NCBI RefSeq assembly: GCF_003344965.1
Contig: NZ_CP031194.1
Span: 1,612,001-1,676,000, forward strand
DNA from: Streptomyces paludis
Lineage (GTDB): Bacteria > Actinomycetota > Actinomycetes > Streptomycetales > Streptomycetaceae
Direction of reading: 5' to 3'
DNA: 64,000 bases
Below the pieces are notes generated by a model, which was given only the letters and a program-made list of their open reading frames with translations, was not told the DNA's origin and searched no databases. Positions 44,294 through 52,391 of this stretch are shown piece after piece. A program made the translations under genes and the position numbers. Every line of letters begins with the position of its first letter. Within the stretch, counting starts at the first letter, position 1.

Positions 44294-45601
44294 GTGATCA
44301 GAACGCTCGGCGCGATCCTGCCCGACCTCACCCCCTTCCGCTCCTCCCGGCAATTCCGGTTGCTCTGGTTGCAGGGGCTGGTGACCTACTTCGGCAGCTC
44401 CATGGCCATGATCGCGCTGCCCCTCCAGATCAAGGACCTCACCAACTCCCCGCTCGCGGTGGGCGCGATGGGCGCCGTCGAGCTGGTGCCGCTGATCGTC
44501 TTCGGGCTGTACGGCGGCGCCCTGGCCGACTCCGCCGACCGGCGCCGCGTCATCCTCCTTACGGAGGCCGGGCTCGGCGTGCTCGCCGTCGTACTCCTCG
44601 TGAACGCGCTGATGCCCTCGCCCGCCCTCTGGCCGCTGTACGTGGTCGCCGCCGGTGTCTCCGCGCTGGCCGGGCTGCAACGGCCCGCGCTGGACTCGCT
44701 GCTGGCCCGGATCGTCCCGCACGACCAGCTCACCGCCGCCGCCGCGCTCAACTCCCTGCGCTGGCAGATCGCGGCCGTCGCGGGCCCGTCGCTGGCCGGC
44801 CTGGTCGTGGCGTACGCGGGCACGCCCACGGCGTACGCCATCACGATCGTCGGCTTCGCCGCCTCCGTCATGATGTGCCTGCGCCTGTCCCCCGCGCCGC
44901 CCTCCGGCGCGGCCGACAGCCCGTCGCTGCGCTCGGTCGTGGAGGGCGCACGGTACGCGTGGAGCAAGCCGGTCCTGCTCGGTACGTACGTGATCGACCT
45001 GTCCGCGATGTTCTTCGCGTTCCCGCTGGCGATCTTCCCGTTCCTCGCGCAGGATCTGGACGCCCAGTGGTCGCTGGGTCTGATGTACGGCGCGATCCCG
45101 CTGGGGTCCATCCTGGTGAGCCTCACCAGCGGCTGGGCCTCGCGGGTCCGGCGGCACGGTCTGATGGTGGTGTTCGGCGCGGCGGGCTGGGGGCTGGGCA
45201 TCGCGGTGGCGGGCTGGATGTCGAACATCTGGCTGGTGCTGCTCTGTCTGGTGGTGGCGGGCGGCGGCGACGCGATCAGCGGCCTGGGGCGCGCCACGAT
45301 CTGGAACCAGACCATCCCGGAGGAGTTCCGGGGCCGGCTCGCGGGCATCGAGGTGCTCTCGTACAGCTGCGGTCCCCAGCTGGGGCAGGTACGGGCGGGT
45401 GCCATGGCGGGCTGGACCGGTACGCGCACCGCCGTGTGGAGCGGCGGGCTGGCGTGTGTGGCGGCGGTCGGGCTGCTGTCGGCCGTGGTGCCGAAGCTGC
45501 TGACGTACCACGCGGACACGGACGAGGACGCGCTGCGCCGCCGCGCCCAGAAGGAGGCGACGGACGCGGCGGACGCTGCGGAGGCGGCGGGAGCCGCGTA
45601 A
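44294..45601 (+). CDS. MFS exporter, DHA3/EntS-like
   Basis: The product is 435 residues from a GTG at 44294. It opens with FRSSRQFRLLWLQGLVTYFG, the start typical of enterobactin-exporter-like MFS proteins, and has twelve TM segments. GGALADSADRRRVILLTEAG is the motif-A loop. RPALDSLLARIVPHDQLTAA and NSLRWQIAAVAGPSLAGLV (motif C region) also fit. Ala-rich acidic tail. It may export siderophores or other small molecules; substrate unknown. Convergent with the small protein at 45613 (11 nt apart). Confidence 0.9.
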   Translation: MIRTLGAILPDLTPFRSSRQFRLLWLQGLVTYFGSSMAMIALPLQIKDLTNSPLAVGAMGAVELVPLIVFGLYGGALADSADRRRVILLTEAGLGVLAVVLLVNALMPSPALWPLYVVAAGVSALAGLQRPALDSLLARIVPHDQLTAAAALNSLRWQIAAVAGPSLAGLVVAYAGTPTAYAITIVGFAASVMMCLRLSPAPPSGAADSPSLRSVVEGARYAWSKPVLLGTYVIDLSAMFFAFPLAIFPFLAQDLDAQWSLGLMYGAIPLGSILVSLTSGWASRVRRHGLMVVFGAAGWGLGIAVAGWMSNIWLVLLCLVVAGGGDAISGLGRATIWNQTIPEEFRGRLAGIEVLSYSCGPQLGQVRAGAMAGWTGTRTAVWSGGLACVAAVGLLSAVVPKLLTYHADTDEDALRRRAQKEATDAADAAEAAGAA

Positions 45602-45612
45602 ACCTGCGCGGC

Positions 45613-45900
45613 TTACGTGCCGGTACCCGTCCCGGTGCCCGTACCCGTACCTGTCCCCGTATCCGTGTCGTCCTCGCCGGCCTCAGCCGCCTTTGACGCG
45701 TCGTGCCACTTCGGGTCCGTCTCCCACTCCAGATTCCGGTCCTGGGCCGTCTGCATCGCGTGCGACGCCTCCTCCGGAGTCGTGTACGGGCCGAAGCGGT
45801 CCTTCGCCGGGCACTCGGGGCCCTCCTCGACCTTCTGGTGCTTCAGGCAGTAGTACCACTCGCCGGGCTTCCCGACCGTGCGCTTCTTGAACAGGGCCAT
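45613..45900 (-). CDS. Small protein with Thr-Gly repeat tail
   Basis: This is 95 residues from the second of two adjacent ATGs (45900), which has AAGGAG at the better distance. The body ([52 protein letters not shown]) holds two cysteines and a SPOR-like phrase. The tail [19 protein letters not shown] is encoded by a degenerate GGTACS hexamer array at 45613-45660. It is divergent from map with 58 bp between starts. Function unknown. Confidence 0.75.
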   Translation of the reverse strand: MALFKKRTVGKPGEWYYCLKHQKVEEGPECPAKDRFGPYTTPEEASHAMQTAQDRNLEWETDPKWHDASKAAEAGEDDTDTGTGTGTGTGTGTGT

Positions 45901-45958
45901 CATCGGCTCCTTCCCATGCCGCCATGCTGCCCCACCGCCGCTCGTTAGACTCGCTGGC

Positions 45959-46816
45959 ATGTCTGGCCAGTCACTGCTCGTACCGGGGCAGCTCTCTCCC
46001 GTCCGTTCCGTTCCCGGAAAAATCCGGCGCCCCGAATATGTCGGGAAGCCCGCTCCCACCCCGTACAACGGGCCGGAAGTGCAGTCCGCAGAAACCATCG
46101 AACTGATGCGGATCGCCGGGCGCATCGCCGCTCAGGCGATGGAGGAAGCCGCGAAGCACATCGCGCCGGGGGTGACCACGGACGAGCTGGACCGGGTCGC
46201 GCACGCGTACATGTGCGACCACGGAGCGTACCCCTCCACGCTCGGTTACCGGGGCTTCCCCAAGTCGCTCTGCACCTCGGTCAACGAGGTCATCTGCCAC
46301 GGCATCCCCGACTCCACCGTGCTGCGCGACGGCGACATCATCAACCTGGACGTCACCGCGTACATCAACGGGGTGCACGGCGACAACAACGCCACCTATC
46401 TCTGCGGCGATGTCGACGAGGAGTCGAAGCTCCTGGTCGAGCGGACGCGCGAGTCGCTGAAGCGGGCCATCAACGCCGTACGGCCCGGCCGGCAGATCAA
46501 CATCATCGGGCGGGTCATCGAGTCGTACGCGAAGCGGTTCGGCTACGGCGTCGTCAGGGACTTCACCGGGCACGGCATCAACTCGTCCTTCCACTCCGGG
46601 CTGATCATCCCGCACTACGACAGCCCGCACGCCACGACGGTCATCCAGCCGGGGATGACGTTCACCATCGAGCCGATGCTGACCCTCGGCACGTACGAGC
46701 ACGACATGTGGGCGGACGGCTGGACGGTGGTGACGAAGGACCGCAAGCGGACGGCGCAGTTCGAGCACACGCTGGTGGTGACGGAGACGGGTGCGGAGAT
46801 TCTCACGCTGCCCTGA
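45959..46816 (+). CDS. map: Methionine aminopeptidase, type I
   Basis: The product is 285 residues from the ATG at 45959. An N-terminal extension of ~45 residues with the Pro-rich linker [20 protein letters not shown] is typical of the longer actinobacterial MetAP. The five metal ligands are present: Asp and Asp in [16 protein letters not shown], His in FTGHGI, Glu in FTIEPML and Glu in AQFEHT. It removes the initiator Met from nascent proteins. Single gene, about 170 bp before the heme oxygenase gene. Confidence 0.96.
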   Translation: MSGQSLLVPGQLSPVRSVPGKIRRPEYVGKPAPTPYNGPEVQSAETIELMRIAGRIAAQAMEEAAKHIAPGVTTDELDRVAHAYMCDHGAYPSTLGYRGFPKSLCTSVNEVICHGIPDSTVLRDGDIINLDVTAYINGVHGDNNATYLCGDVDEESKLLVERTRESLKRAINAVRPGRQINIIGRVIESYAKRFGYGVVRDFTGHGINSSFHSGLIIPHYDSPHATTVIQPGMTFTIEPMLTLGTYEHDMWADGWTVVTKDRKRTAQFEHTLVVTETGAEILTLP

Positions 46817-46872
46817 GGTTGCCGGAGCGTGAGGACGGGGTAGGTTTTTTACCGACAGGACGTCGGAAACCA

Positions 46873-46901
46873 TTGACTTAGGTAAACCTAAGTAAGAGTA
46901 T
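46873..46901 (+). promoter_or_regulatory. Promoter overlapped by an iron box (DtxR/IdeR/DmdR-type site)
   Basis: TTGACT (46873-46878), a 17-bp spacer and GAGTAT (46896-46901) form a sigma70-like promoter. The spacer is covered by the perfect palindrome ACTTAGGT-AA-ACCTAAGT (46876-46893). Compared with the 19-bp iron-box consensus TWAGGTWAGSCTWACCTWA, the 19-mer from 46878 agrees at about 13 positions. It sits ~85-110 bp before the heme oxygenase start, so iron-dependent repression is expected. Confidence 0.75.
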
Positions 46902-46983
46902 CGGTCCTGGCGGCGACACGTGTCGCCGCCGTTCGGCCGGCATTCGCCTGCTCCCGTCCCCATTCGGTCTCCGGAGGCCCGCC

Positions 46984-47676
46984 TTGGACGCAACCGCTAC
47001 CGCCCCGCACACGCCCACGTCCGCGCCCACCCCGTTCTCCACGCTCATCCGTGTCGCGTCGCACGCGCAGCACACGGAGGCGGAGACCTCGACGTTCATG
47101 AGCGATCTGCTGGGCGGCCGGCTCGGCGTGGACGCGTACACGCGGTACACGGAGCAGCTGTGGTTCGTGTACCGCGCGCTGGAGAGCGCGTCCGAGGCCC
47201 TGCGCGACGACCCGGTGGCCGGCCCCTTCATACAGCCCGAGCTGGCCCGCACCGCCCAGCTGGAGCGCGACCTCGCGCACCTGCGCGGCGGTGCCGACTG
47301 GCGCGAGGGCCTGGTGCCGCTGCCCGCGACGGCCGCGTACGCCGCGCGGGTCGAGGAGTGCGCGCGGACATGGCCGGGCGGCTTCGTGGCCCACCACTAC
47401 ACGCGGTATCTGGGGGACCTCTCGGGCGGCCAGATCATCCGGGACAGGGCCGAGAAGACATGGGGCTTCGAGCGCAAGGGCGACGGAGTCCGCTTCTACG
47501 TCTTCGAGGAGATCACCAACCCGGCCGCGTTCAAGCGGGGTTACCGGGAGCTGCTGGACGCGGTGGCGGCCGACGATCTGGAGAAGCAGCGGATCATCGA
47601 CGAGTGCAAGCGGGCGTTCGACTTCAACGGGGCGGTCTTCCGTGAGCTGGGCGAGGAGTTCCCGCTGAGCGCGTAG
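46984..47676 (+). CDS. Biliverdin-producing heme oxygenase
   Basis: The product is 230 residues from a TTG at 46984 with GGAGG 6 nt before it; no ATG fits the conserved start. The N-terminal ~20 residues are Thr/Pro-rich. The HmuO-type fold is clear: QHTEAETSTFMSDLLGGRLG, whose His30 is the expected proximal heme ligand, EQLWFVYRALE, and HHYTRYLGDLSGGQIIRD with the conserved Gly-rich distal helix. It opens heme to biliverdin, CO and Fe2+, an iron-acquisition reaction. The iron box upstream indicates derepression in iron starvation. Confidence 0.94.
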   Translation: MDATATAPHTPTSAPTPFSTLIRVASHAQHTEAETSTFMSDLLGGRLGVDAYTRYTEQLWFVYRALESASEALRDDPVAGPFIQPELARTAQLERDLAHLRGGADWREGLVPLPATAAYAARVEECARTWPGGFVAHHYTRYLGDLSGGQIIRDRAEKTWGFERKGDGVRFYVFEEITNPAAFKRGYRELLDAVAADDLEKQRIIDECKRAFDFNGAVFRELGEEFPLSA

Positions 47677-47756
47677 GTCGGCGTTGGTCGGCGGAGCCGA
47701 CGGGTGGCGCGGGGGGCTGTGGTTGCGGGCGCCGGGCCCCCGGGCCTTCGGTGTCG

Positions 47757-48740
47757 TCAGACCGTGGCCAGCAGCAGGTCTTCGCCGCTCGACGGGCGGA
47801 GGCCGTCGGTCCGGTCGGCGAAGTAGCGGTCGGCCAGCGCGGTTCCCGGGATATGCCGGGGGTCCGCGAAGCCCGCGTCGCGCGCCAGGGCCAGCATCTC
47901 GTCCGGGGTGTAGAAGCTGACGAACGGCGTCCCGGCCGCTCGTGCCTGTGGCTTGACGGCCTCAAGCAGCGGGCGGTCGGCGGCGTCGAGCAGTTCGGCC
48001 GGCAGCAGGAACGTCATGGCGAGCGTCGATCCCGGTGCCAGTCCGGCGAGCCGGCGCAGGGTGGCGGCGGTGGCGTCCTTGCCGAGGTACTGGGTCACGC
48101 CGGTGCAGGCGACGACCGCCGGGCGTTCGGGACGGAATCCGGCCTCGGTCAGCGCCTCCCACCAGTCCTCCCCGCCTTCCCCGCCTTCCCTGTCCTCCCC
48201 GTCGTCCCCGCCCTCCCCGTTCTCGCCCGCCGTCTCGAAGTCGACCGGCACCAGGCGCAGCCCGTCCGGGACCCCGTAACCGAGTTCGATCAGGCGCCGG
48301 CGCTTCCACGCCTGGGTGCCGGGCTGGTCGATCTCGAAGACCCGCAGCCGGGCGGCGATCTCCGGGCGGCGCTGGGCGAACGTGTCGAGCCCGGCCCCCA
48401 GGACGACGTACTGGGTGACGCCGTCGTCGACCTGCTGGAGGAGCAGATCCTCGACGAAACGGGCGCGGGCCACGACGGCCGCCCGGAATCCGGCGGTGAC
48501 GCCCGGGTCCATGTCCGGCCGGTCCTCCCACCCGGCGGCCGGGTCCGCGAGGCGGAGGCCGATCTCGTCCTCGAACACCAGGGGCGGCGGATCGACGCGT
48601 ACGTGCATCGCCCGCCAGAGCGCGACGCGTACGGCGGTGTTGTCCGGGATCTCGTGCGGCTGCTCGTACGGCTCGCGCTGCCCGTCCCGTTCGTACGGCT
48701 CGCGCTGCGGCTCCCGTTGCCCATGGTCGTCCGTCGTCAT
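47757..48740 (-). CDS. Class I SAM-dependent methyltransferase (TIGR00027/LCM family)
   Basis: The product is 327 residues with a charged repetitive N-terminus (QREPQREPYERDGQREPYEQ). The diagnostic stretch is QYVVLGAGLDTFAQRRPE followed by RVFEIDQPGTQAWKRRRL and VACTGVTQYLGKDA, matching the leucine carboxyl methyltransferase-like family common in actinobacteria. A Glu/Gly/Asp run (ENGEGGDDGEDREGGEGGED) interrupts the domain at ~160-180 in a loop. The substrate is unknown. Confidence 0.88.
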   Translation of the reverse strand: MTTDDHGQREPQREPYERDGQREPYEQPHEIPDNTAVRVALWRAMHVRVDPPPLVFEDEIGLRLADPAAGWEDRPDMDPGVTAGFRAAVVARARFVEDLLLQQVDDGVTQYVVLGAGLDTFAQRRPEIAARLRVFEIDQPGTQAWKRRRLIELGYGVPDGLRLVPVDFETAGENGEGGDDGEDREGGEGGEDWWEALTEAGFRPERPAVVACTGVTQYLGKDATAATLRRLAGLAPGSTLAMTFLLPAELLDAADRPLLEAVKPQARAAGTPFVSFYTPDEMLALARDAGFADPRHIPGTALADRYFADRTDGLRPSSGEDLLLATV

Positions 48741-48858
48741 GATGTCCCACGCTCCTCGCCGTCGCCCCCTGGCGGGTACGGTCCAGGTTCACCCACCCGG
48801 ACCGGGGCGCGGAGGCGCCACTCGGAGCATGCCCCCGATCGGCGGCGGCCCGCCGGGG

Positions 48859-49521
48859 TCAGTGCGCCGTGAGCAGCCGCACCCGCCCGCCCAGCTCGAT
48901 CGTCCCGTCCGGCCCGGGCGCCGTGATCAGCTGTGATCCCCGGCCCTGCGTGATGTTCAGCGCGCGGCCCAGCCGCGCCGTGAGCAGCAGCGCCGCCGCG
49001 CCGGTGGCCTCGTCCTCCGTGATGCCGTCGCCCCGGCGCGGGAAGGCGCGGGCCCGGACGCGGCCCGCCGCCTCGTCCTCCCAGGCCCACGCGTAGAGCC
49101 AGCCCTCACCGGGCGGCGGCGCGGGCAGCGCGTCGACCTCGGCGGCGGTGTCGTACCGCTGGAGTGTGCGCGGCGGTACCCACTCCGCGCGGGCGGTGAT
49201 CCAGGTGAACTCCCCGTCCTGGCGGACCCACACCTCCCCCGCCGGCGGGTTCACCACCTCAAGATCGAGCAGCCACGCCACCCCGACCAGCGGATGCCCG
49301 GCGAACGGGAGCCGCAGTCCAGGCGTGTAGATGTCGACCACGCCACGGTCGGGGTCATCGACGAACACGGTCTCGCTGTAAGCGAGTTGGGCGGCGATGG
49401 CCTGGCGGTCCGCCCGGTCGGGGTGGTACCGCCCCTCGCGGACGACGCCGAGCGTGTTGCCGTGCCGCCCGTCGGCAGCGCAGAAGACGCTGAGGACGTC
49501 GAGGTCAGAGATGTCAGCCAC
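48859..49521 (-). CDS. Short PhzF-family (phenazine-biosynthesis-like) isomerase
   Basis: The product is 220 residues from a GTG at 49521 (ADISDLDVLSVFCAADGRHG). The PhzF landmarks are present: HGNTLGVV (for GNPAAV), IAAQLAYSETVFV with the probable catalytic Glu, LPFAGHPLVGVAWLL and DEATGAAALLLTARL (for DPVTGSA). PhzF proteins are usually 260-300 residues, so ~50 residues are missing, mainly between the two halves. It probably catalyses an isomerisation; no other phenazine gene is near. It is transcribed just downstream of the coupled five-gene operon. Confidence 0.82.
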   Translation of the reverse strand: MADISDLDVLSVFCAADGRHGNTLGVVREGRYHPDRADRQAIAAQLAYSETVFVDDPDRGVVDIYTPGLRLPFAGHPLVGVAWLLDLEVVNPPAGEVWVRQDGEFTWITARAEWVPPRTLQRYDTAAEVDALPAPPPGEGWLYAWAWEDEAAGRVRARAFPRRGDGITEDEATGAAALLLTARLGRALNITQGRGSQLITAPGPDGTIELGGRVRLLTAH

Positions 49522-49559
49522 CCGGGCATTCAAACACGGTGGGCTGCCACTACCCATCG

Positions 49560-49655
49560 CTACCCGCGCCCGAGAGCGACGGCCATCGCCACGGTTATGG
49601 AGAGGACCGTGAGGACGGCCCCCAGTGTGACGGCCAGCGCTTCGAGGCGCCTCAC
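49560..49655 (-). CDS. 31-residue single-TM peptide, last gene of the coupled operon
   Basis: A GTG at 49655 overlaps the upstream stop codon (GTGA) and opens a frame of 31 residues: an MRRLEA basic start and a single hydrophobic helix (LAVTLGAVLTVLSITVAM), ending ALGRG. The same 4-nt overlap links every earlier gene in this operon, which is the main support for real translation. Too short for homology judgement by eye. Confidence 0.4.
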   Translation of the reverse strand: MRRLEALAVTLGAVLTVLSITVAMAVALGRG

Positions 49656-49876
49656 GAGGCGGACCCCGGCGCGGGCCACTGTCCGGACCGGCCGTGCGGG
49701 TGGCGGGCGATCTCCACATTGCGGTCGCTGACACGGGACAGGTCCCCGGAACGCCGGGCCTCCTCCCGCCCCGCCCCCAGTGCCGTACACACCGCGCACC
49801 CGGCGACCGGTACGGGCTCCAGCCCGGGCAGCCCGAGCCGGGGCGCGTCATCCATGGTCCACTCCGAGCGGCTCAC
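49652..49876 (-). CDS. CxxC...HPH mini-protein B
   Basis: The product is 74 residues from a GTG at 49876 that overlaps the upstream stop (GTGA); an ATG at 49855 is an alternative. The core VAGCAVCTALGAGREEARRS ... SDRNVEIARHPH has a CxxC pair and an HPH end, a likely zinc site. It is related to the 69-residue protein at 50846-51055 of the same operon (GC..C, R..ARR, HPH in register). Similar small proteins occur widely in Streptomyces near XRE-DUF397 loci. Function unknown. Confidence 0.72.
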   Translation of the reverse strand: MSRSEWTMDDAPRLGLPGLEPVPVAGCAVCTALGAGREEARRSGDLSRVSDRNVEIARHPHGRSGQWPAPGSAS

Positions 49877-50316
49877 AACACCTCCCGGGCAGCGCACCAG
49901 TCGTCGTACGCGTCGTCGAAAAGCCGCACGAACCGCCGGTCGGCCCCGTCCCGGACCTCCCCGAGCAGCGCGTGCCGCGCGTACTCCCAGGCAGCCCGGT
50001 TCTCCGGATGCCGCATGAAATCCGCCGCGACGCGTCGCATGGCTCCGGAGGCAACCGCGCGGGTCCGGTGCTGAAGAGACCAGAGAAGTAACCAGCGCCG
50101 ACAGTGCAGTTGGTACGCACGCTCCTCAGCGGCGAACCCTGCCAACGACGCCCACAACGCGGCCAGCGCCGGATGCTGCTCCTCATCGGCCATGAGCCGC
50201 GCGTGCATCTCACCGGTGACCAGCCGACACCGTTCACGGTGCTGCCGCACACCGAGCGCGATGTGAACGACACCGACCGCCGAGACAACAAACAGTGCGG
50301 GGACAAGAAACCTCAT
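49873..50316 (-). CDS. DUF6082-like membrane-anchored protein
   Basis: The product is 147 residues from the ATG at 50316, which overlaps the upstream stop by 4 nt (ATGA). There is one N-terminal TM (FLVPALFVVSAVGVVHIAL), then a helical domain (MHARLMADEEQHPALAALW, RAYQLHCRRWLLLWSLQHR, VAADFMRHPENRAAWEYARH, LFDDAYDDWCAAREVL). The phrase FMRHPENRAAWEYAR fits the DUF6082 family found in Streptomyces. Function unknown; third gene of the coupled operon. Confidence 0.78.
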   Translation of the reverse strand: MRFLVPALFVVSAVGVVHIALGVRQHRERCRLVTGEMHARLMADEEQHPALAALWASLAGFAAEERAYQLHCRRWLLLWSLQHRTRAVASGAMRRVAADFMRHPENRAAWEYARHALLGEVRDGADRRFVRLFDDAYDDWCAAREVL

Positions 50317-50849
50317 ACGAAGCCTTCCGTGTGTGGGCCATGGGGAATGCGCGCTGCGGCGGACGACCGGGCGTGCCGCCTCCGGCGCGTACGGCGGAAG
50401 GGCCACCAACCGGGACACCACCAGGGCCGCCGCCGTCGCCGGCCCCTCGCGCGGCACTCGGCAACGTCCGCCTCGGTCAGCCGAGTTGGTACGACGGTGA
50501 GGGTGTAGCGGCCCGAGTCGTCCGCCGTGCTGACGGTGAGCGTGTCGCCACACACCAGCCGCCGCCGGGCCGCGTCCTGCCGCCGGGGGTCGTCACACCA
50601 CGCCCGTAACGCCGAAGGAACATCAGGCACACGCGCCCCCACGGGCACGAGCACCGGCCCGCAGTAGGCCGCCCAGGCCGCGTACGGATCGGGGTCAAGC
50701 CCATCGGCGATCCGCTGCGCCTGCCCGCACAGCCACCGCAACGCGCCCTCGGGCGTGTACGTCCGCCGCGCGCCCAGCACCACCCGTACCACGGTCCCGT
50801 TCACCGGCCCCTCGGCCACGACGGTCGACACGTACACCCGCCCGTTCAC
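50313..50849 (-). CDS. Unknown protein with Arg/Trp-rich C-terminus
   Basis: The product is 178 residues from a GTG at 50849 overlapping the upstream stop (GTGA). The N-terminal two-thirds look globular (VSTVVAEGPVNGTVVRVVLG, GALRWLCGQAQRIADGLDPD, LVCGDTLTVSTADDSGRYTL), with four cysteines. The C-terminus is highly basic and Trp-rich (CRARGRRRRRPWWCPGWWPF), possibly membrane- or nucleic-acid-binding. Its stop overlaps the DUF6082 gene start. Not recognised. Confidence 0.68.
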   Translation of the reverse strand: MNGRVYVSTVVAEGPVNGTVVRVVLGARRTYTPEGALRWLCGQAQRIADGLDPDPYAAWAAYCGPVLVPVGARVPDVPSALRAWCDDPRRQDAARRRLVCGDTLTVSTADDSGRYTLTVVPTRLTEADVAECRARGRRRRRPWWCPGWWPFRRTRRRRHARSSAAARIPHGPHTEGFV

Positions 50850-51055
50850 AGCGCGGACCCGCCACTCCCCACAGGGCCAAGTGGCCGCCGGTGGGGGTGG
50901 GTTGCGATCCGCTCGTCACACTCCTCAACGCTCGCCTCCCCAATCCCCCGCCGCGCGTTCTCCCGCCGCCGGGCCCACCACCGGCACAACTCACAACCGG
51001 CGGCGGGTTCGGGAGCGCTTGCTTGAGGCTCGTACATTTGGCTACTTGTCGCCAT
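50846..51055 (-). CDS. CxxC...HPH mini-protein A, first gene of the coupled operon
   Basis: The product is 69 residues from the ATG at 51055 with AAGGAG 7 nt upstream. The core AAGCELCRWWARRRENARRG ... ERIATHPHR carries CxxC and HPH in the same spacing as the product of the fourth gene (49652-49876). A four-ligand zinc site (two Cys, two His) is a reasonable inference. It is divergent from the XRE gene across a 172-bp region with a palindrome. Confidence 0.72.
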   Translation of the reverse strand: MATSSQMYEPQASAPEPAAGCELCRWWARRRENARRGIGEASVEECDERIATHPHRRPLGPVGSGGSAL

Positions 51056-51071
51056 TGGCCCGCTCCTTCTC

Positions 51072-51088
51072 CCGAACCGGTGGTTCGG
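51072..51088. promoter_or_regulatory. Palindrome between the mini-protein operon and the XRE gene
   Basis: CCGAACC-GGT-GGTTCGG, a perfect 7+3+7 inverted repeat, sits 17-33 bp before the start of the minus-strand operon, where a repressor such as the divergent XRE protein could bind. Confidence 0.5.
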
Positions 51089-51227
51089 AACCTGACCCGT
51101 GAACTACGTTGCGTGTTCAGACAGCTACGAGAATGCACCGCGAGATTGGCTCGATCGCTGTAGACAAGGAGCCGCTGCACCGCTCCTGACCATCCGTTCA
51201 ACGTGCCCCTACAGGAGGTCAGCACAG

Positions 51228-52070
51228 ATGCCGGGAAGAAGGATCGTCACGGGCCGAAGCCAGGAACCGCGCCTGCGGTTCAGCGAGGAACTGGGCCTGC
51301 TGCGCGAGCAGAAGAAGCTCAGCCTGCGGAAACTGGCCGAGGCCCTGGGTTGGGACCACTCACTGTTCAGCAAGATGGAGACGGGAGACAGCCTGGGCAG
51401 CGCCGAGGTCGTACAGGCGCTGGACCAGTTCTACGGGACGACACCCATGCTGCTGACGCTGTGGGAACTGGCCATGGCGGACCCGTCGCAGTTCAGGGAG
51501 CGGTACCGGCGGTACATGGTTCTTGAGGCCGAGGCGGTGACCTTGTGGCACTTCGGTGTCGGCGCCCTGCCGGGCCTGCTCCAGACCGAGGGCTACGCAC
51601 GGGCGCTGCTCAGGGCGGGCGGCCTCGACGGCCTGGAACTGGAGCGGCAGATCGAGGCGCGCATAGGGCGTCGTGTGCTGCTGGAGGGCGAGAACCCGCC
51701 GCACATTCGCGCGATCATCTCGGAGACGGTGCTGCGTATGGCGCTGCCGGACGCGGCAGCATGGCGTGAGCAGTTGGAGCATCTACTCACGATGGCCGAG
51801 CGCTCCACAGTCGTTGTGCAAGTGATGCCGTTCTCCGTCGGCCCACACGCGCTGATCAACAATCACGTGATGTTCCTACGCGCGGCGGACGGCAACACGG
51901 TGGCCTATACGGAGAACGACAGCGGCGGCGAACTCATCGAACAACCGACCCGGATCGAGCAACTCCAGCTCCGGTACGATGCGGTGCGTGACCTGGCGTT
52001 GTCACCGGCCGAGTCGCGGAAGTTCATTACGCAGATGTTGGAGGAAGCGTCGTGGGATCCATCGATCTGA
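51228..52070 (+). CDS. XRE-family regulator with DUF5753 domain
   Basis: The product is 280 residues from the ATG at 51228 with a strong AGGAGGT. The N-terminal helix-turn-helix (SEELGLLREQKKLSLRKLAE, LGWDHSLFSKMETGD) is followed by the DUF5753 domain (LEAEAVTLWHFGVGALPGLL, QTEGYARALLRAGGL, VVQVMPFSVGPHALINNHVM, AYTENDSGGELIEQP). It overlaps the DUF397 gene by 19 nt. XRE-DUF397 pairs are numerous in Streptomyces, with WhiJ-type members influencing development; the specific role is unknown. Confidence 0.93.
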   Translation: MPGRRIVTGRSQEPRLRFSEELGLLREQKKLSLRKLAEALGWDHSLFSKMETGDSLGSAEVVQALDQFYGTTPMLLTLWELAMADPSQFRERYRRYMVLEAEAVTLWHFGVGALPGLLQTEGYARALLRAGGLDGLELERQIEARIGRRVLLEGENPPHIRAIISETVLRMALPDAAAWREQLEHLLTMAERSTVVVQVMPFSVGPHALINNHVMFLRAADGNTVAYTENDSGGELIEQPTRIEQLQLRYDAVRDLALSPAESRKFITQMLEEASWDPSI

Positions 52071-52264
52071 GTACTGCTGTCTGGCGCAAGAGCAAGCGCA
52101 GCAACACAGACGGCGGCGAGTGCGTCGAAGCCGCCACCAACTTCCCCGGCACCGTCCCCGTACGGGACTCCAAGCACCCCCAAGGACCGGCACTCCTCTT
52201 CCCCACCCCGGCCTTCACCACCTTCATCCAGGCCGTCCAATCGGACACCTTCACCCCCCGCTGA
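52052..52264 (+). CDS. DUF397 protein
   Basis: The product is 70 residues from a GTG inside the end of the XRE gene. It has the DUF397 pattern: WRKSKRSNTDGGECVEAA, VPVRDSKHPQGPALLFP and FTTFIQAV. It is usually the partner (antagonist or cofactor) of the XRE protein encoded beside it. Confidence 0.92.
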   Translation: MGSIDLSTAVWRKSKRSNTDGGECVEAATNFPGTVPVRDSKHPQGPALLFPTPAFTTFIQAVQSDTFTPR

Positions 52265-52391
52265 GCCCACCCCTCAGCCCCCCGGGCCCCGCCACTCGCA
52301 CGCCAACCGCCGCGAGCGACGGGGCCCGTCGCGTTCGCGCGGCAGAGTGAACCCAACCCCTCGCGCACGCCCCGGAAGAGAGGTACGGCTC

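Noticed and set aside
48859..49521. Phenazine biosynthesis cluster
   Set aside because: Only one PhzF-like gene is present, and PhzF proteins occur widely outside phenazine pathways.
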